Below are positions 13,505-26,368 of a stretch of DNA of 64,000 nt, one piece after another. Below the pieces are notes generated by a model. It was not told the DNA's origin. It ran no database searches and saw only the letters and a program-made list of their open reading frames with translations. The DNA lies in NCBI RefSeq assembly GCF_028858725.1, contig NC_084775.1:16662597-16726596 (forward strand), read 5' to 3'. Position 1 is the stretch's first letter. Each line of letters begins with the position of its first letter. This DNA comes from Colius striatus. Its lineage: Eukaryota > Chordata > Aves > Coliiformes > Coliidae. Made by a program: the position numbers and the translations under genes.

Positions 13505-14614
13505 AGGGCAAGAAGGACAACCCAGGAAACTACAGGCCAGTCAGCCTCACCTCCATCCCTGGAAGAGTGATGGAACAACTCATCCTGAATGTTATCACTG
13601 AACATATGAAGGATAAGATGGTTATCAGGGGGAGTCAACATGGCTTCACCAAGGGGAAATCCTGTTTGACCAACCTGATGCCTTCTATGAGAGCATAACC
13701 AGCTGGCTAGATGAGGGAGGAGCAGCGGATGTACCTTGACTTCAGCAAGGCTTTTGACACTGTCTCCCATAACATCCTCATCAGAAAGCTCAGGCAGTGT
13801 GGCTTGGATGAGTAGACAGTGAGGTGGATGGAGAGCTGCTGAATGACAGAGCCCAGAGGGTGGTGATCAATGGCACAGAATTGAGTTGGAGGCCTCTGGC
13901 CAGTGGAGTTCCACAGGGATGGGTTCTGAGGCCAGTCTTGTTCAACGTTTTCATCAAGGACCTGGATGAGGGGACAGAGTGTACCTGAGCCAGCAATGCG
14001 CCCTCATGGTCAAGAAGGCCAGTGGCATCCTGGGATACATCAAGAAGAGTGGGTCAATGGAGGTTCTTCTCCCTCTCTACTCTGCCCTGGTGAGGCCTCA
14101 TCTGGAGTCCTGTGTCCAGTTCTGGGCTCCGCAGCTCAAGAGGGACAGGGAACTGCTGGAGAGAGGCCAGCGTAGGGCCACCAAGATGATCAGGGGACTG
14201 GAACACCTTTCATATGAGGAAAGGCTGTAGGAATTGGGGCTGTTTAGACTAGAAAAGAGGAGATTGAGGAGAGATCTTATTAACATTTATAAATATCTAA
14301 AGGGTGGGTGTCAGGAGGCTGGGACATCTCTTTTTTCTATAGTAGCCAACAACAGGACAAGGGGTAACGGGATGAAGCTGGAACACAAAAAGTTCCACTT
14401 AAATATAAGAAAAAACTATTTCACTGTGAGGTGAGGGAGCCCTGGCACAGGCTGCCCAGAGGGGTTGTGGAGGCTCCTTCCTTGGAGGTCTTCAAGGCCT
14501 GCCTGGACATGTTCCTATGCAACCTGATCTAGGTTGACCTGCTTCTGCAGGGGGGTTGGACTGGATGATCTCTAAAGGTCCCTTCCAACCCCTATCATTC
14601 TATGGTTCTATGAT
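13505..14614 (+). mobile_element. CR1 LINE, 1.1 kb with broken reverse-transcriptase remnant
   Basis: The largest CR1 copy in the window. The 5' part encodes a reverse-transcriptase remnant ([20 protein letters not shown], then [16 protein letters not shown], and in another frame YLDFSKAFDTVSHNIL), interrupted by frameshifts and stops. An internal deletion near 13985 joins the mid-ORF2 GGGGACAGAGTGTACC directly to the CAGCAATGCGCCCTCATGG part near the 3' end. It finishes with the standard GGTTGGACTGGATGATCTC and TTCTATGGTTCTATGAT end. 5' truncated, inactive, antisense to TTC28. Confidence 0.95.
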
Positions 14615-17600
14615 ATTCCCCATGTTTCTTCAGTATTTATACAAGATTAGAAACAGCACTTTTTAAACAGCATGACACATTCAGATGCATACCGGATCAT
14701 TCAAGCCATGCTGCAAATATTTTTAGAGGCACATTCAAGCTGCTGTTTCTGACAATTTCAATACCACAAAAGGTTATCGAAGGGCAAGATCTGCATGCCG
14801 TATTTAGCCAGGCTTCCCATCGACTTCAGTTTAGTTTGACAACAAATATGAACACTGCAGGAGGATGTTCCTCTGCCAGTTGCACAAAAGCCAAACAGGA
14901 GATAACTGCAAAACATTAGCTCATTCTCTAACAATCAATTGGCCAGTAAGTGACTGTGTGACACAAAGGAGGTTAAGACAAAAGAAAAGAGAGAAAGAAA
15001 GATTCAAACAACATATGCACACACGTGTGTGCCAGTGGTTTCAGGAGCAAGGTAGTGAGAGCAGCAGTATGAGAACAACACTGCTCCAGAGGCTCTGGAA
15101 AACTGGGACCACAGAATGGGGATTCTTTCTGTAAGAAGGAAGAGTTATCACCACCAGAACTCATGAGCAAAGAGAGGGTAAATGGATAGATACTTTTGTT
15201 ATTTCTTCGGTTTTAGCTGGTCTTACAGAGAAAGTAGAATCTCACTATATGCAAAACAGTCACCATTTCTGACTCCTATCACTGAGTATACACGTTTCGT
15301 TTCCTGGAGCAACTCACAGTTCTTCCTGCACAACTTGTCCAGTATTTCCCCAGCTATCTGTCTAAAATAATAAAAATCAAGTGATAAAAACTTGGATGGT
15401 AATTAAAGATTTGAAGTTAGATCGTGAAATTAATGGTTTTTGTGATGTTTGAAAAGAAGTCTCACCAGCTAAATCTAGGGCTACCCTGATCAAGAACAGA
15501 GACTCAGGTTCAAGAAAGCAAAATACTTCCACTTATAGCTGCATTACGCTTGGAATAATTTGGCATATAAGCATAAACAGTCTTAAATAAGTCTCTTGCA
15601 CAATCTAAACAAAATCACTCCCAAAATACACAAATTATCACGTTGCTCTCTTCAACATGCTTGTTTGTCTATAGCATCCATTAGTAACAAGTAGTCACAA
15701 TTCAACAAAAGTCTGCTTAGGCTCAGGCAGAATATAATTGTGCCACAATTCTTAGGAGACTTGACAAAGCTATTCCTATAGCCTTCAGTGGAATGGTTTT
15801 ACTTGTGATTAGTGAAAACAACACACTTTACAGGCTTTTCCCAACTTTCTGTTAGCCATCACAGCACTGAGACCAACTCTGTACTTGTAACTGAGGGTTG
15901 AATTTGAACACATCTGCAACTGTCTGTGAAATCTACTTTTTACGTCAGAATTAACCACAAATTTACATTATTTAAGCCACCACATATAATGTGAGGTGAC
16001 AGTGACCCAGAATACATATCCTTCATTTTCATTTACCATGCCTAATATAGTCAGGCTGCACAGCTGTGAAGAGAAACTGAATACAAATTTTCAAGAGACT
16101 AAACAACAGCAAAATAAAGAAAATTGTTTGGTGGTAAATGAAAGAACAAAATGAGTCTGATCTGATTAACCTGCAGGGTATTCCCCAAATGCATTTTAAT
16201 TCCTGAAATATTCTGTTACCTTTTCACTTTTCAGTGATATGTACACCAAATATTTTTTAAATAGCAAGAATTATAAGCCAACTCCCTCCACTCACTCAAA
16301 CACTACAAAGAGTTTTATGTGCTGTAATAAACATGCTAAAGCCACACAACACAACATTCACAGTATACTTGCTTATTACTCAGCATGAATAAAAGTTTGA
16401 GAGTCATATTTTAGGGTGGGGAGAGGAGCCATGTTAAGAGAATGATTTTCAGCCACAGATTTTCACAATCTAGACTTTTTAAAACTAAGTTCATAAGAGG
16501 ATAACAGCAATGGGAGCACACCCCGCTAAGAGGAACACACGTGGGGATACAATCCACTGATGCGGAAAGAAGGGAAACAAAGTTATGTTACTTTAAAGGA
16601 AATACATTGATTTTTTGGTAGGATTTTGTAGGATTCTAAAGAAGTAAAAAACAAAGAGGAAAAAAAAATGTCTCTTGAGAGAATTGGGCTACAGGGAGAA
16701 GGAGGAGGGACTGGAACTTAAATTAACTCAAGACCCTAACTGAAAATACAAGCTACATGAAAATTAATATAAGATGTACGAAAAATAAGCTGTATGAAAA
16801 TTCAAAGCAATAGACAATTGTGTTTGAAAGCATGAAAGCAAGAATAACCATTTTCTCACTTTCTATATCATCTCATTTCACAGCTTTATTTCAGAATGAT
16901 TTTTGCTTGGCTTTTGCTTGCTGTCATCTGAAGAAAGGACCAACTTGATGCACTGTCCAGGTCAGAGTATGAAAATACTTTTGTTTCAAACGCTTGTCAG
17001 ATTGTGGCATTTCCCACTAGCACTGTAAATGCTGATGATTTTTTAAGAAAAAGTAAGAATTAATAAATTGCATACCCAAGATAAAGGCAGAAACAAAGAA
17101 ATTGGCATTTGTGGCTTAAATCTCAGAAAACTTGAATACAAATTAATTTATGACTCCTTAAGTAAAAGGAAGCTGGATCCTGTATTTAAAACTTAGGCCT
17201 TTCAAACAAAATACCAGCTATACTGTTAAGTTCCCTCTTCCAGCTAATTAAGTGCTTAGATATTGTATGCATAAGTTTCAATTTTCCCTGTTATAGTCTA
17301 TCAATAAAAATTATATAATAATGTAAAAAAATCTATAAAGCAGGTTTGATATCGAACTTGGCAACATAAGTGTTAAACTTCAGATGCAAGATCTTTTAGC
17401 AAGTACACTGTTCCTTGTTTTAGCTAAAATTAGAATTAATTGTGCAATAAAAATACAAACATATGTGTTAGAAAATGTAAATGTTGCAAATGAGGATACC
17501 TCACAAACCTAAGCTGCCTCCATTTCAGGATTTCCCATCTCTGCTGTGATTTCCCAAGCATTTCTGTTGGGTAAGCATGGCTCCCAATAATCAGAAACAG

Positions 17601-19889
17601 TTGAGGAGCACAGTAATGCTACCTAGCATTCCCCTTGCAACCACTCAGAGGACTGGCATGTCATAAAGGAATCGGGATAGGTAACCACCCCATTTATCTG
17701 TCAGTAAAATGGGAAGAATAATTGAAAAATAATAACTTCACCTCAGTATCATCAGACTGAAATTTGTTTTCCAGTTCAGTCAGAAAGCTCATTTATATTT
17801 GAGTCCTTCAACTAAATAAAAAAGAAACAAAGACTCCTCTGTGCCTTTTCCATAAAGGAGGAAGAGTAACCGAAGAGCTCCAGCTACTGCAGGCACCAAA
17901 TTCCTCCTGCTGCACTGCTGTTTTCTGTCACTGTTCCATGGAAATGCCAAAAATATTTCTAAGATACAGCTCAGTCGAGAGAGATACAGAATTCATTATC
18001 CCCTATGAGTGGACAAAATAATACAAGTGGTAAAATAACTACAAGTAATTAGCATTATTTTACACATTCACTTATGTTAATCACACTAGGACAGTTGCTA
18101 TAGCTGGTGTGTCGAAAGCAGAAAGAATTTCACTCTTAACAGCTCCAAAACTTGGTAGAGCTTTACTGAAAGGTATTGTTTTCAAAGTTCCACTTTTAAG
18201 TGAGTGTTCAAATGGACATTCACAAAGAACAAGAAAGGCAATCTGAAGACATATTAACAAATCTGCAACAGAGGAAACAGGACAGAAAGGGCTGAAAACC
18301 TGAAGAGGAACATTTAACAGAGAACTCCTAGGATAAGACTTGCACAGTCACATTCAGCAACTAAAGCAACTAGTCCACACCAAATTAACACAAATTCCTG
18401 AGACAAAACGAAGACATAGTGGCAGCGACTGGCCTTGATTTGTAGATGCAGATACCTCAAGCCAACAGTCACTCTCATTGTGAAGCAGCCAAATTAATGA
18501 CAGAGCTTGGCAAAATTTTTCATTTTCTTCTAAAACCTAAGTCATTGCAGATGATTTCTGTGTAAACAACAATCCGAAGCAAAGAGAAAGTACTATGTAA
18601 GAAGAGTGTGAAAATTACAATTCCAGATGCAATCAACACACAGAGGATAAAAAAGTAGCTTATTCAGCTGTGGGTTTCCATTATCTCAATTACTGTAGTA
18701 GCATGATGGGTCCTTTTTAAAAGCCAAGACACACTCCAAGCCATTTTTATGAGACTATGACTGTGTAAATGAAGGCAGACAATGCAGTCAAATTCTGACC
18801 TCTACAAATCATTTCTCATTCAATATCTTATTGACCTTCAAGCTGGCTAATGAAAGGCCTTGAAGGGAAATTAATCTCATGTTTATGACATTACCTTTGG
18901 CTCAATCAAAATAAAAAAATCTGTTTCTACATACAAAAGAAAATGTCCAAAATTCAGATTTTTTTTCGTGGTGCTGGGGTGGGGGAGACGTGTTTTTCTT
19001 GAATATCAGTTGTACACACACAGTACAGCTGTAAGACAGCAGCTCTGATTCATCTATGTTTTCTCTTATTAGGGTGCCATTCAAGAACATATAAATAGGT
19101 TCTAAAGCAGCTTAGTTTTGTTTTAATTTCTCATGTCAATTGGCCTCAGCTACCTGCCAGAATTTCTTAGGAGAGGACCTGGGTTATGAATCTGCTCTTA
19201 AATAGCATCTTTAGCTAAAGAGGATAGTCAGGACTGTGAGAAATTGCATCTGGAGCAGATGCTATTAACATTGATGAGCATGTGAAGGGCTGGCCCTGGG
19301 TTAGCCAAGGAAGAGTCAGTTACTGAAATCAATTGTAGCTAGTGAGAAGCAATCCCAGAAAGAACTGACAACCAACACCATTTTCTCTTTATAAAATGTT
19401 TCCTCTCACAGACAGATCTTACTAAGAATGCTAACATACACATTTCTTCAAATGTTTATCCAAAATATACTACATGTAAACACATTTTAACACTATTTAG
19501 AAATAGCTTACTGCTCCATTACTAATAAGAATCTCCATACTACCTCTCTCAGGAGGTTTTGCAACAAAATGTTCCTGGATGCCACTGAATGCTGACTACA
19601 TTTAACATGAGAGATATCTAATCTTCACAACCTAGAAACTATGCTGGTTTAAAATAGTAAAGCAGTGTCATACCCCTACTGGGGAGAAGTATTTTTACAT
19701 AGAAAACAGTTTAACACTCAGCAGAAAATTCATGTCAAACAACTTTTAAAGATATTATTATCTGGAGCTTTTAGCAAACCCAGACTTCAGTACAGAAATA
19801 CAAGCACTTGTTTACGTTAGGTGTGATGTATGTGAAAAACGATCCCAAAGGAGTTACTCCTTCCCCAGAAGACAAATACACTTTCCTAC

Positions 19890-20168
19890 CTTCGGCCATT
19901 TGGGATTTAGAAGTCGTGCTTTGATTGCATCATCCAAGGCCTTGTCATACTGCTGGATTTTCATGTAGGCTGCCGAACGATTGCTGTAGAGAATGCAGTT
20001 CTGTGGATCGACGCCCAGAGCCTCATTGTACAACACAATTGCTGTGTGGAAATCACCATCATGACAAGCTTGGTTGCTCTGGCGAACTTTCTCAACAAAT
20101 TCAGCTTTGCTCAACATGGGACTGTCAGGACCTCTTTTTCCAAAATATTTTGATCCAAAGAAGGAAAT
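19890..20168 (-). CDS. TTC28: TTC28 coding exon 2: first TPR repeats
   Basis: The exon is 279 nt, phase 0 at both ends, and encodes about residues 32-124. The acceptor is a pyrimidine tract ending CCCCAG and the donor is AAG|GTAGGA. The peptide runs from ISFFGSKYF through the conserved block SKAEFVEKVRQSNQ, ACHDGDFHTAIVLYNEAL and YSNRSAAYMKIQQYDKALDD to NPKWPK, which is nearly identical to the human TTC28 N-terminal TPR region as I remember it. TTC28 (TPRBK) is a roughly 2,400-residue tetratricopeptide-repeat protein that binds Aurora B at the central spindle and midbody and acts in late mitosis. The rest of the protein lies beyond the left edge. Identification is secure; the exon number assumes no extra noncoding exon. 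Confidence 0.96.
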
Positions 20169-23100
20169 CTGGGGAAGGGAGGGGACACAACAAATCATGA
20201 GTTAAGAGATGCTACTCAAAAGAAAACAAAAACAGAAACAGGAGAGCACAAATTAAAGCCCCCAGAATTACTGCAGAACAAACTATAAACACAGGTCAGA
20301 TCCTTAAAAAAGTAAATTGTCTATCTATTGGCATTTTGGGGTGTACATAAATTACAGAAAGGAGTCTTATGAAACAAATAATTCCCTGTGAAGGACCTCT
20401 TCTAGAAGACAAATTGCCTTCTTAAGCATAAGGCTAGTTGTAGCCTCTTTTAGTATGCTGCACTCCCCATATTCACAAGTTTTTCTTCCTCAGCCATACT
20501 ACTTGATTCTACAACATCAAGCATAGTCACCAGATAAACAAGTTTATCCAAATAGATGTCAGGTGTGAATGTGAAGATAATGCTGATACACCTGAAGTTC
20601 GACACATAGATCACACAGAAGCACATGCATGCACAGACAATGTAAGAACGTATAAATTCTCCTCAAACCAAAGAAATTGCACTGGGACATCTGCTCACAA
20701 AACTTTATATTGTGCTACCTGTAGGCTGCAAATTGTTCATAAATGGGAAGGATAAGTCTTTGGAACTGAGTAGACTCACAGAATTCAGTGAGGCACACCA
20801 TTTATTTTAGCAACAGAAACTTGTCATTGGCAGAGCCACCTTCCTGGATTGTCAGCTTCAGGCAATATAAAATGACAAGATCAACATGTTTAAGTCTCCT
20901 AATTAAAAAGATTATTATTTAAAGTGAGCCATAGAAAGTCCTAGTTCCATTAATTCTGGTACATCCTTTCTGCTCATTTAACTTTCTACATTCCCTACTT
21001 TCTTCAGCCAGTCACTTGCAGTCAATAACTGGTTTTGTCACGTACACCCTAGTCTCTCTTTAGGACCCTCAAAAATTCGGCAAGAATATCTTTGTATAAC
21101 TCCAATGACGAGACCATTGTGAATTCTACAGTAATCATATTAGGCAACATGTACGTATGGTAACATGTAAAGTCCTTGGGGAATATTTGCTAAAGGTTTA
21201 GACTGCTAGAATTGAGATTGGTGTCATCCATTATTAGTCCTGCAGATTGAAAAAGGCTAAGAATATCACATATTGTTTCCAGAACACAACTGTAGGGCTT
21301 AAATACATTACCAGAGCATGCTAAGGCACATTTCTAGGTGGAAGGGAAGCAAACTGACATCCTGTCTCAAACATCAAAATGGTCCATAGAATTTTTTTTC
21401 CTTAAGCCAAGCAACAATAGAAAAGCATCAAATTAGAAACTACTGCTCTTTTCTTTATGATTGTATCCATTTTGTTCTGATAGGTGTTTGTTCAAATTGT
21501 TTTTAAACTCCCTCATCACTGAAGGAGATTCCACGTTTTATTCAGCCAATAGCATTACACTTCTTCATGATTTTCACCATTAAAATATTTTTCCTAATAT
21601 GCACCCCAAATACTCTTTGTGTCAGTAAATGTACTGTTTCTTGTCCTATTTACAGGAGACCAAATAAAAAACTTTGTTCCTTTCATTTCTGTAGTTGCCT
21701 TTTATATAGCATTCCCACTAACATAAGCTACTATGTAGCTTGAGTTATCATTAGGAACAGTACTATAAAAGATTAATTTCTGCATCCTTGAAAATTCATT
21801 CCATACACAGTACATCTTTCAATGCAATGGCACACTTCTGGGCTACTCCAATTTTACAAAGACGAACTTCATATATTCCCTCGTACTGTCAGGAAAATTA
21901 CTCTACTTTGAGTAACAGTGCAAACATTAGAGCCAAACACGTTGCTTTATGCCAAGCAATGTGATAATTCACACATTTGTGTGTATTTCACCGGAAAATT
22001 CATCATGTGGTCAGTTTGCCTTGACCTGGAAAGGTACAAGAACAAAATACAACTATTCAGCAGCTATTACATAGGTAGATGTTCAAACACAAGTATCAGG
22101 AAACCCTGAGAAAGCCAATTAGTCACCAGAAGGCCACAGATGACTGGAAGTACCATAGGGAAATGTGGTTGGTTGCCCTGATTGCCAGGGACAGCACAGG
22201 TAACTACCCAGAGGTACCATGATTCACATGTAGAGCTGATTTGCTGTAGAAAAATAAGAGAAGCCAAAGGAAATATCATTCTTCTCACATTTCCTTTCAT
22301 CTTCACCTACTTTTTTTTTCTCTCTGTAGTTTCAGCAGCTCCCTTAATTCCAAGAACTTACATTTCTGCTTACTTCTGAAACACGCTGAAGTTAACAAGC
22401 ATATCATCGTCGTGCAAGATTCTTCTCAGAAGGGAAAACCTTTAAAACTACTGTGTAATCTTTCCAACCGTTAAAGTCAAAGCAACTAATGAATTTTCAC
22501 ATTGTTCTTATTTCTACATTTCTAGTCTTTGTTCCTAGAAATTACCAGAAGCATTTGATTTTATATAACTTAGAACCAAGACTTTAGAGACATTACAGGC
22601 AAGAAAATCTAATGCAGTCTTACAGAAATGCTATTGTCTATTAGGAGTGTGGGATATTTAACCCCGAGCGATATTTCACACAAATAAATGTATAATCTTT
22701 ACCTGGAGTCTAAAAGGACCTCAAATATGTCACAAAATTCTGAAAGCAGCTGAATTTCAACACAATACTCAAGGAAATGCATTTAGGCTAAGAGTCTAAA
22801 GAATTCTCATACATTGTTTTTCAGAAGGAGCTGAGGAAATGAACAACCAGAAATTAAGAAACGTATTAGAGGGCAAACACAGGGTGAACATCAGAGGATG
22901 AGCAACAGAGACAGTGCAAGGACACCACCGATATTTTGTTTATGACATCAGAGATCATCCTGTGCCATGATCCTTGGAAACTGTGTTAACAAGCAAGCAA
23001 ACAACCCCACAAACACACAGTTACAATTTAAAATGCCTCCCTTTTCAAAGCTGTCAGCCATAGTAGCAACAGACGTTGCTTTAATCTATATACATTTACA

Positions 23101-25015
23101 GGAACTTTTGGGAACATTGCTTTGTTCTTAGCTTCAATACCTCCGTGCTACAGTTCTGACAAAACCTGAGATTTAATAATCAACATAAACTTCCACTGTA
23201 CAAATTCAACTTATTTAAGTAAAGGCAGATCAGGCAGCACAATTCACATTTCTGGCACAGCCAATATGAACAGTTTTTGTATGATGCACTTAAATGATCA
23301 CAAGGACCAAGTCTATCAGAAACAGCAGAACAGTATACTAAGGAAAAAGTGACCTAGCAACTAGGAATGGAAGTAACTAGTATCCAGGTAAGGAGGAAAG
23401 GATGGATACGCAGAGGACAAGAAAGAAGCTTTTCATTTCAGTCAGGAGGGGAATAATGTGATTAGAGTGAAGCTGCCAGAAAACAAGACTTGATCAATAA
23501 CCAGTAGAAACAGTGACGCTGTTGCAGCAGTAGATTTTGCTTCTTGAAGATTAAGATTTGGCTAGTACAGAGTATCAATAGTACTCATTAATGATGTTAT
23601 CACTAATAATAATCAGCAGTCTTATACACTAGTATGATATAGGACTTAAAAAAACACATGACTGTGTTTAGATCAGGCACTCCACTCCTCCCAAAAATAA
23701 AGATTTCCAACCCTACTGCTGACAAAAATCTTTCAATATTCACAGGCATCCATTTATAAAAAAATAACAACTCAACCTTAAAAGGTTTTAATTAGCACCT
23801 GAGGATCTCTTGTTCAACATCAGATGAAAGCATATGAGCAATGACATTATCTAAGATTGTGCAATCCTCCAAGAAAAAATGAAAGACATCCAAAAATTAA
23901 ACATGAAAAGCTCCAAGGAAAGGAGGAAGGACATAGAAGGCATAGACACCTAGCCGCTTCAACTCCCCGTTTACTGGGGACAATCAGGGACATCCCTATG
24001 ACTGAAACAACAACTTACTGGAGCATGGGCTGCTGATAGTGATAAAACATCTCATCCTCAATTGCAAACCTATACTCCAGTGAACAAACAGAACCTCATC
24101 AAGGACATGTACTGTCTGTCATTCAGGATGCACTGACTGAATCCAGATTTCAAGTCCTGTCAGGAGCAAAGTTCTTATAATAGTTACTGACAACTTTTTC
24201 AACGGCCGGCACGCCTGGCTGAGGTACACTCTGCTTGAAAGCCTGTGTCTGTACCGTTACTTTCAACAGGTCAACGAGCTCTGAGTGCCACTTTGTACTA
24301 TGGAAACACCAAAAAAGTTTGTAGATTTTAACAGGCTATGATTAGCTTTAGTTTACCGAAGAGCCCATAGAGAGCATCATTTCCACGTTGTGCCGCCTCT
24401 CGCGCGCAGGAGTGCCACTCCAGCCAGCTCCAGGCTCAGACACGCAGAGGGCAGCAGCTGTCCCGCCCGCTCGCCCCAGCGCCTCGCTCCGCCGCTGACC
24501 GCGCTCAGACCCCTCGGCGGCGGCCGCGCTCTCGCCCGCACGCTGCGCTCCGCCGGGCCCCGGCGGCGGGGCTGCTGGCCCGGGCCCACCGGCCGCGGCA
24601 CAGGCTCCCGGGAAGGCGGCGCCACTCTCAGCCCGACACGAAGTCCGGGGCGACGGGAGCCGAGCGCTCGGCCGGGTGACCGCGGCTGCAGCCGAGGCCT
24701 GGCCGCCCCAGAGCCCCGCCGGGCACCCGCCGCCCCAGCACATCCCGCGGCCCGCCGTGGCTGCTGCCCCTCACCTCACCCCGCCACCGGCCGGGTTTCA
24801 GTCCGCCTCCGCGCCGACCGCGGGGCCTGCGCCCGTCCCGCGGGCTCCCCCTCCGGACTCGGACGGCGGCCCGCCCGCGTCCCGCAACTTTCCCTCTGAC
24901 GCCCGGGGCAGGGATCGCGCCCGGCCCGGCGGCTCCTTCCCGCCTCCTCGGCCGCCTGGCGGGCGGGCCGCCCCCACCGACACTACAGCAGGTCGCCCGG
25001 CCGGCGTCAACTCAC
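20169..25015 (-). other. TTC28: TTC28 intron 1
   Basis: Intron of about 4.8 kb between the start-codon exon and the first TPR exon, GT-AG and phase 0. Its first 650 bases on the minus strand (24370-25015) are part of the CpG island; the remainder is AT-rich with no recognised repeat, RNA gene or exon. Confidence 0.85.
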
Positions 25016-25108
25016 CCGGGGAAGCTCCGCGTCCCGCTCCCGTCGCCGCCGAGCTCGGCCCCCCGCTAAGGCCCCCGGCGGGGCGGGCGGCGGCGCCTGT
25101 TGCTCCAT
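25016..25108 (-). CDS. TTC28: TTC28 coding exon 1: start codon and Arg-rich N-terminus
   Basis: The start codon at 25108-25106 opens a 31-codon exon beginning MEQQAPPPAPPG and ending with an Arg-rich RRRRERDAELPR, followed by the donor CGG|GTGAGT. The human protein likewise begins MEQ, then Pro-rich, then an Arg cluster before the TPR region. Phase 0 joins exactly to exon 2. The frame is open upstream to an ATG at 25309, but that extension is a low-complexity Gly/Arg chance frame inside the CpG island, and the conserved MEQ start is preferred. The neighbouring gene upstream on the same strand is CHEK2, whose stop codon is only about 1.26 kb away. Confidence 0.9.
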
Positions 25109-25367
25109 CGCGCTCCGACTCCTCCTCTTCAGGGGGCCGCCGCCACCGCCTACTGCTGGGACAGTCCCGCTCCGGCCGCCCGGCCCCCCGGCGCCACGTT
25201 CTGGGCCCGGCTCTGAGGGAACCGCACTGGCCTCGGCCCCGCCCCCGGGGCTGGGCTCCGGTCGGACCCCAGACACGCCCCCGGCCCGCCGCTGCCTGGC
25301 CCGCTCCACGCGGGTCTGCGCCGGACGTCCTGCGGCTGGAGGCCGGCCTCCCCGAGCCGACAGCGGC

Positions 25368-25444
25368 CTCCCGCCCGAGGCCGGCCGTGCCGCTGTGCCC
25401 CGCTCCCGCCCGAGGCCGGCCGTGCCGCTGTGCCCCGCTCCCGC
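25368..25444. repeat. 35-bp tandem duplication in the TTC28 promoter
   Basis: Two back-to-back copies (25368-25402 and 25403-25437) of a GC-rich unit starting CTCCCGCCCGAGGCCGG, followed by 7 bases of a third copy. The copies look identical by eye. The position is some 260-330 bp upstream of the TTC28 start codon. Confidence 0.9.
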
Positions 25445-26257
25445 GCACGCAGCCTGCTCTTCGCCTAGCGGCCCGGGCCCTGGGGGCTCTGGCGAGGCTG
25501 AGGGCGAGTCCGGCTTCCACCGAGGCTATACAAAATGAATAAACTGCCTGCTTCTTCGGCTGACTCACTGCGAATACTTCCAAGCCGTGTCTTCAAGGAA
25601 GATGCAGCACCAACACGGTTGGATTGCCATAAAGGTAGAGGACCATCATCCAAAGGCAGCAGCAGCCTCAGGAGCTGTGGGAGGGTAAGGGTTCCACAGC
25701 ATACCTCTGCAGATTTCAGAAGTGACACCAGTGGCATTGCTCTTACTAGGTGTAGCTACACTCATCCTTTGCCTTCCTTCTGTATTTGTACAACTGGCTT
25801 TCCAACTGCCGCAGACCCATGCCTGTTGAAATGAACAGGCAAGCAGATTATAACGGAGACTCGTGCTGTGAATAACGCATTTAGCTTTACCAGAAGCCCA
25901 GAGTGGCTCAAGCCCCAGCAGCAGTTTTACATAAAAACTGAATATTGTAAGTGTCCTCAGAAGTCTGTGGGCAGTGTTTGTGTCAGGTAATACTATGTCT
26001 CAGGCAAAACCTCGCAATCTTAATACTCCATTTTCATCTGTAAGGACTAAGTGTTATTTCCATGCCTAACCCAGAAACTGGAACAGCAGAAACAAAGACT
26101 GCAGGTGGTGATGAAGATAGCCTAAAAATGTGTAGTAACTGACATCAAGAGTTTTGCTGATACTCTCCTTGAGTCAGATAGTTGGATGAAATGAACATGA
26201 CTATTTGTGTAGGTTCTCATGCATACACAGCAGTCACTTGAGTCTTATGATGTGATT

Positions 26258-26263
26258 TTTATT
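26258..26263 (-). terminator. CHEK2: Candidate CHEK2 polyadenylation signal
   Basis: TTTATT on the plus strand reads AATAAA on the minus strand, about 105 nt after the CHEK2 stop codon. It is the only canonical hexamer seen in the first 150 nt of the 3' UTR. Confidence 0.5.
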
Positions 26264-26368
26264 TAGCAGTTGCATCCTCAACAGTTATTCCATCATTAAG
26301 ATTTTTCTTAAATAAAAATTCTACCTTTCATTATAAAAGCTATAATCAACAAAAGTCACATTCGGTTT

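Larger units (their letters stand above)
1..19889 (-). other. TTC28: TTC28 intron 2 (partial, continues past the left edge)
   Basis: This 19.9 kb stretch lies downstream of TTC28 coding exon 2 on the minus strand, and no further TPR-coding exon is visible in it. TTC28 is known for very large 5' introns, so this is read as intron 2. It holds several CR1 pieces (2.9, 4.0, 10.3, 11.1-11.6, 12.4-12.8 and 13.5-14.6 kb), a short A-run near 9.58 kb and otherwise AT-rich single-copy-looking DNA. The open frames seen in it, the longest 175 codons at 6787-7314, have no recognisable homology and no supporting splice or promoter context. Confidence 0.85.
24370..25500. promoter_or_regulatory. TTC28: CpG island and promoter of TTC28
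   Basis: About 1.1 kb of very GC-rich, CpG-dense sequence surrounding TTC28 exon 1 in an otherwise AT-rich region. No TATA box is evident. It contains a 35-bp direct duplication at 25368-25437. The promoter proper should lie at about 25110-25500, upstream of the minus-strand start codon. Confidence 0.85.
25109..26368. other. Gap between CHEK2 stop and TTC28 start
   Basis: Both genes are transcribed on the minus strand. The first ~400 bp next to TTC28 is its CpG-island promoter and 5' UTR; 25540-26240 is single-copy-looking sequence with no gene seen; 26240-26368 is the CHEK2 3' UTR. Confidence 0.7.

Noticed and set aside
13453-14434. Apparent reverse-transcriptase gene
   Set aside because: Frames are broken by stops and shifts and the element is 5' truncated with an internal deletion; it is a dead CR1 copy, not a gene.
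24390-25583. Several long open frames (169 to 288 codons) on both strands in the TTC28 CpG island
   Set aside because: GC-rich sequence has few stop codons; the products are Pro/Ala/Arg/Gly low complexity, overlap each other on both strands and match no family. Only the 31-codon MEQ start exon is supported.
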